From contig CAZVFX010000194.1 in NCBI GenBank assembly GCA_964626565.1, forward strand, positions 1 to 9,899: 9,899 bases of DNA, written 5' to 3'. Below, piece by piece: positions 8,401 to 9,899 of this stretch. The DNA comes from CAZVFX01 sp964626565 (GTDB lineage Bacteria > Myxococcota_A > UBA9042 > CAIXZC01). The position numbers and the translations under genes are program-made. How positions within the stretch are numbered: the stretch's first letter is position 1; each line of letters starts with the position of its first letter. Below the pieces are notes generated by a model. It searched no databases, had not been told where the DNA came from, and was given only the letters and a program-made list of their open reading frames with translations.

Positions 8401-9899
8401 TCTCGTCATGCGCCGCGCTACAGTTGCCGTCACCGCAACAGGTGCCGCAGTCCATTTTGCAGTTGGCGCAGCTTTCACCCTTGGCACTTTCACAGTTCCC
8501 GTCGCCGCAACACATCCCGCAGTCCTGGGGACAGGTAGAACAGTTCTCACCGTCGACGCACCACCCGTCGGGGCAGCACGGTCCACAGTCCTCGGGGCAG
8601 GTCTGGCAGGTCTCCCCGTAGTCGCATGAGTAGTTGGGGCACGAGGCTCCGCAATCCTCCGGGCAGTTGCCCGAATTCTCGTTGCCCTCGCAGTCGCCGT
8701 CCACACAGCACTCACCGCAGTCCTCCTTGCAGTTGCAGGCCGACTCCCCGCTCTCGCTGTTGCATTGCCCGTTGCCGCATAACGTCGAGCAGTCCTGGAA
8801 ACAGGATTCGATTTCGCCGGGCGTGCACACCCCATCCCCACATTCGGCTCCGCAGTCAATGGGGCACGTCAGTCCATTCTCGTTCTTCCCACTGTCGCAA
8901 TACGTATCCCCGCAGTAGGGGAGACACTTGCGGTCGCTGCAGAAGTGGGTGTTGGGGCAGGTGCCGCACATCTTGAAGCAGACCGGGTCAAAACTGCATT
9001 CGCAGCCCGCGAAGTTGGGCACGCACCCCGGGTCGTTCTCGGGGTCCTTCTCTTCCCCCGCAATATACATCGGGAATGGATTGTCGTCCCCGAGGATCCA
9101 ACCGAGCAGGTCAGGCGACGCGTAATCGAACAGCGTCATGCCCATTATCTCTCCCTCGATGCCAATGTATGCTTCGATTCCCCACTCCAGGACCCAGAAG
9201 GGCAACACCTTGTTCAGCAGATCCTTGATGCCCGCCCTGAACTGGAGGTAGACGTCAGCCTTTACGTAGGGGCCGACCGCCCCGAATATCTTGGCCGACA
9301 ACTGCAGGCCGGAGTAAATCTTCGCCAGCGCCTCGATGCCGAACTCCGGGTCGGTGATGTCGAAGGAGCTGTCGAAATTGGCATAAGGGTTGAACCCGTC
9401 GCCGCTGTCGCCGTAGTTCCGCCAGTCGATGCCGACCTCTACGCTCACACTCGAAGTGATCTTAGTCTTGATGTTGTAGAAGATGCCGACCTCCCAGGCC
9501 AGAAACAACTCCAGGTCGATGACCAGCGGCACCGGCCCGATCATCAGTGTGCCCAGGTTCATCGTCGCAAGGGACTTCTTTCCCTCCAACTTCACCGATG
9601 GGATCTTGGCCTCGAACTCAAGTTCGCTCGACGCCTCCAATAGGGCGCCCACCCGCAGGTGATAGAGCTGCAGTATGATGCCGATGTCTATGTCGAACTG
9701 CAGGGTCATGCCGAAGTCGATGCTGCCGCCGACCGTAATTTGATCCGTCGAAGTGGCCGAGTTCATGTCCGCATCAAAGATCACTATGGGCGGGAAAGTG
9801 ATGGAGAACATCTCGCCGCCGAACTCGCTGTACCCCGCGTACAAGGACGAAACCGCCGAACGCTTGATCTCCAGCCCGTCAATTGTGGTTTCATAATCG
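5411..9899 (-). CDS. Giant cysteine-rich modular surface protein with somatomedin-B-like repeats (N-terminus outside window)
   Basis: The frame is open from the right edge to the TAA at 5411-5413, giving about 1,495 visible residues, and it continues upstream of the window. The TTG at 9842-9844 is not a convincing start: codons before it are open, it has no Shine-Dalgarno sequence and no signal peptide follows. Order of parts: about 288 residues rich in alternating hydrophobic/polar strands with no cysteine that I can see (9035-9899); a bookend Cys module (8852-9034); nine CGDG modules (8234-8851); eight somatomedin-B-like modules separated by CGDG modules (6410-8233); four modules of the bookend type (5654-6337); an 80-residue aromatic tail. 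About a quarter of residues in the repeats are Cys, coded almost always by TGC, so an oxidised extracellular location with many disulfides is inferred. No C-terminal membrane segment or MYXO-CTERM is visible. The function is not recognised; a stalk, adhesin or recognition protein fits. The next gene downstream, an OmpA-type protein, starts 67 bp later. Confidence 0.9.
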   Translation of the reverse strand, partial: DYETTIDGLEIKRSAVSSLYAGYSEFGGEMFSITFPPIVIFDADMNSATSTDQITVGGSIDFGMTLQFDIDIGIILQLYHLRVGALLEASSELEFEAKIPSVKLEGKKSLATMNLGTLMIGPVPLVIDLELFLAWEVGIFYNIKTKITSSVSVEVGIDWRNYGDSGDGFNPYANFDSSFDITDPEFGIEALAKIYSGLQLSAKIFGAVGPYVKADVYLQFRAGIKDLLNKVLPFWVLEWGIEAYIGIEGEIMGMTLFDYASPDLLGWILGDDNPFPMYIAGEEKDPENDPGCVPNFAGCECSFDPVCFKMCGTCPNTHFCSDRKCLPYCGDTYCDSGKNENGLTCPIDCGAECGDGVCTPGEIESCFQDCSTLCGNGQCNSESGESACNCKEDCGECCVDGDCEGNENSGNCPEDCGASCPNYSCDYGETCQTCPEDCGPCCPDGWCVDGENCSTCPQDCGMCCGDGNCESAKGESCANCKMDCGTCCGDGNCSAAHDENCLTCMEDCGQCCGDGECGYGENCASCPQDCGSCCGNGECQANYGETSCTCPEDCPDNPDSCSSCECDDSGGDCSCAPDCGATGNCCINVCQGCGMCVVCGDGDCNGPENCKNCPADCGQCCGNGVCEAQQNESSCSCPADCPDDPDACSPCECGGSGGDCQCGPACVIEDNCCANACDDCGSCPAECGDGVCDFTEGCGTCPDDCGTCCGNGLCEALFAEDSCSCPVDCPDDPDSCSACECGGLGGNCWCDELCHLSDSCCWNACADCDGCPPECGDGECEEGEDCQSCPGDCGECCGNGICDAKYKENSCSCLEDCLDDPNSCSACECGDTGGNCQCDADCVQQGNCCPNACGLCGACPAVCGNGKCEYGEDCEGCPLDCGECCGNGKCEAQYSEDSCSCLADCPDDPEACSDCECGAGGGNCGCGADCIADDTCCANNCQLCGNCAPACGDGECNGEETCQACPDDCGDCCGNGLCEAQYAEDSCTCPEECPDDPLSCSSCECGDSGGACSCSADCAADGDCCDNSCDACGVCPPQCGDGVCNGNENSCSCPDDCPDDPDSCSLCECGGTGGNCGCGPNCGDAGNCCANACALCGVCPPACGDGVCNGDENSCSCPDDCPDDPYSCSDCQCDDSGGACGCSEACILAGDCCPNSCEACGYCPPECGEFGCEEDKGETMCSCPEDCGDPCEGLECDMDPVCGFACGACEADEYCDAGTCLLLCGNGICDESETICTCAIDCGDPCVDVECGIDAVCGVDCGGCDEFLTCDGGTCVSVCGNGQCQEGETKCNCSEDCGDPCAGRECGQEPTCGEFCGTCGAGLQCVGNSVCTYICGNNQCQTANGESKCNCPQDCGQPCSGLQCGNEPVCGHYCGDCPNWQTDYCAGNNKCYKKCGNGNCESQYQETMCNCPQDCGYVYPGGKGCPGCCHPNFSDLQYQDWLTGCYYHNENWAGSQQKNAWCGKKGEPCKDCGGSGTIICYPTDPNGYGGNCGSP
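5654..6337 (-). repeat. Four C-terminal GDPC-type cysteine modules
   Basis: Four tandem modules of 55, 55, 58 and 60 residues start with GDPC, GDPC, GDPC and GQPC and end with an IDC, EDC or QDC close. The shared order is C-x4-C-x5-C-x3-C-x2-C-x5(7)-C-x4(5)-C-x3-C-x4-C, so each combines a GDPC half with a CGNGxC half. The first half resembles a stretch at 2076-2162 of the downstream lipoprotein (compare CAGRECGQEPTC with CAGKECGDDWC). The growing module length toward the C-terminus comes from longer loops. Confidence 0.75.
6410..8233 (-). repeat. Eight somatomedin-B-like modules in a tandem super-repeat
   Basis: Eight 41-residue modules have their first residue at 8233, 7972, 7708, 7444, 7180, 6916, 6724 and 6532. 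The periods are therefore 261, 264, 264, 264, 264, 192 and 192 bp, all whole codons. Each module begins with a D-[DN]-P element and follows C-x2-C-x-C-x6-C-x-C-x3-C-x5-C-C-x3-C-x2-C-x2-C, for example the core NCWCDELCHLSDSCC in the third copy. The second half (C-x-C-x3-C-x5-CC-x6-C) has the same spacing as the somatomedin B domain of vitronectin and ENPP proteins. The first half differs by an extra Cys. Spacers are 46-47 residues with two CGDG modules, or 23 residues with one (between copies 6-7 and 7-8). The array and periods are read directly; the somatomedin B assignment is inferred from spacing and residues. Confidence 0.8.
8234..8851 (-). repeat. Nine tandem CGDG-type cysteine modules
   Basis: The 206 residues hold nine modules of 22-24 residues that begin CGDGVC, CGNGQC, CVDGDC, CPNYSC, CPDGWC, CGDGNC, CGDGNC, CGDGEC and CGNGEC. 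Each continues with a short Glu/Asn-containing loop, then a C-x2-C-x3-C or C-x-C-x3-C element (for example CPQDCG), usually followed by a Cys pair shared with the next module. Such CGDGxC...CPxDC strings are common in secreted proteins of Myxococcota. I do not assign a named family. Confidence 0.8.
8852..9034 (-). repeat. Bookend Cys module, same type as the C-terminal block
   Basis: This 61-residue module opens the cysteine-rich region. It has the cysteine order C-x6-C-x-C-x5-C-x3-C-x2-C-x5-C-x4-C followed by a CGDTYC element and a CPIDC close. That is close to the four modules at 5654-6337 (C-x4-C-x5-C-x3-C-x2-C-x5-C). The same module type therefore lies on both sides of the CGDG and somatomedin-B-like arrays. 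Confidence 0.65.
9035..9899 (-). other. Beta-rich, cysteine-free domain of the giant protein
   Basis: This part encodes about 288 residues of the giant protein. It shows repeated strand-like stretches such as LQFDIDIGIILQLYHLRVG and VPLVIDLELFLAWEVGIFY, and an aromatic/Gly-rich end near WVLEWGIEAYIGIEGEI. I see no cysteine here, in sharp contrast with the rest of the chain. I do not recognise a family. It could be a beta-sandwich or beta-solenoid head domain, or part of an outer-membrane-associated fold. Its true N-terminal limit lies outside the window. Confidence 0.6.

Noticed and set aside
5555..8629. Plus-strand open frames of 321-617 codons at 5555..6520, 5965..7818, 6459..8015 and 6956..8629
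   Set aside because: They mirror the repeat array of the giant protein, repeat with its period and consist of Arg/Ser/Pro/His or Ala/Val strings. No signal peptide or domain is visible.
9842..9844. TTG as the start of the giant protein
   Set aside because: The frame is open upstream to the window edge, there is no Shine-Dalgarno sequence in place and no signal peptide follows.

Overview
Every gene I can support lies on the minus strand, and the window reads as one co-directional block. From right to left (5'->3' for the genes) it holds: (1) the 3' part of a giant, extremely cysteine-rich secreted protein (5411..9899, N-terminus beyond the right edge); (2) a beta-barrel/OmpA-type outer-membrane protein (3949..5343); (3) a cysteine-rich lipoprotein that ends in an FGE-sulfatase (SUMF1-type) domain (1401..3956); (4) a second, paralogous cysteine-rich lipoprotein that runs off the left edge (1..1404). 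The junctions are a 67-bp gap, an 8-bp overlap and a 4-bp ATGA overlap. Each internal start has a purine-rich Shine-Dalgarno sequence, so the four genes look like one translationally coupled operon whose promoter and terminator are outside the window.

The DNA is GC-rich. The mix of long Cys-rich tandem-repeat proteins, MopE-type Asp-rich metal-binding motifs, OmpA fusions and SUMF1-domain lipoproteins suggests Myxococcota or a related former-Deltaproteobacteria lineage. This is inferred from domain style only; there is no rRNA or other marker in the window.

The giant protein is the most unusual element. After a beta-rich region with no visible cysteine (9035..9899), it has a bookend module (8852..9034), nine tandem CGDG modules (8234..8851), eight copies of a 41-residue module with somatomedin-B-like cysteine spacing (6410..8233, in super-repeats of 261/264 bp that switch to 192 bp), four 55-60 residue modules related to the bookend (5654..6337) and an aromatic 80-residue tail. 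A module like the bookend recurs just before the SUMF1-like domain of the first lipoprotein, which links the two genes.

Working model (inference): all four products act at or outside the outer membrane. The barrel/OmpA protein ties the assembly to peptidoglycan, the lipoproteins sit on the outer membrane, and the giant protein forms a disulfide-stapled extended stalk or receptor. A large Cys-repeat surface protein followed directly by a barrel-OmpA protein recalls the TraA/TraB outer-membrane-exchange pair of myxobacteria, but the modules differ and no MYXO-CTERM anchor is seen. No RNA genes, mobile elements, CRISPR arrays or gene-free stretches over 300 bases were found.
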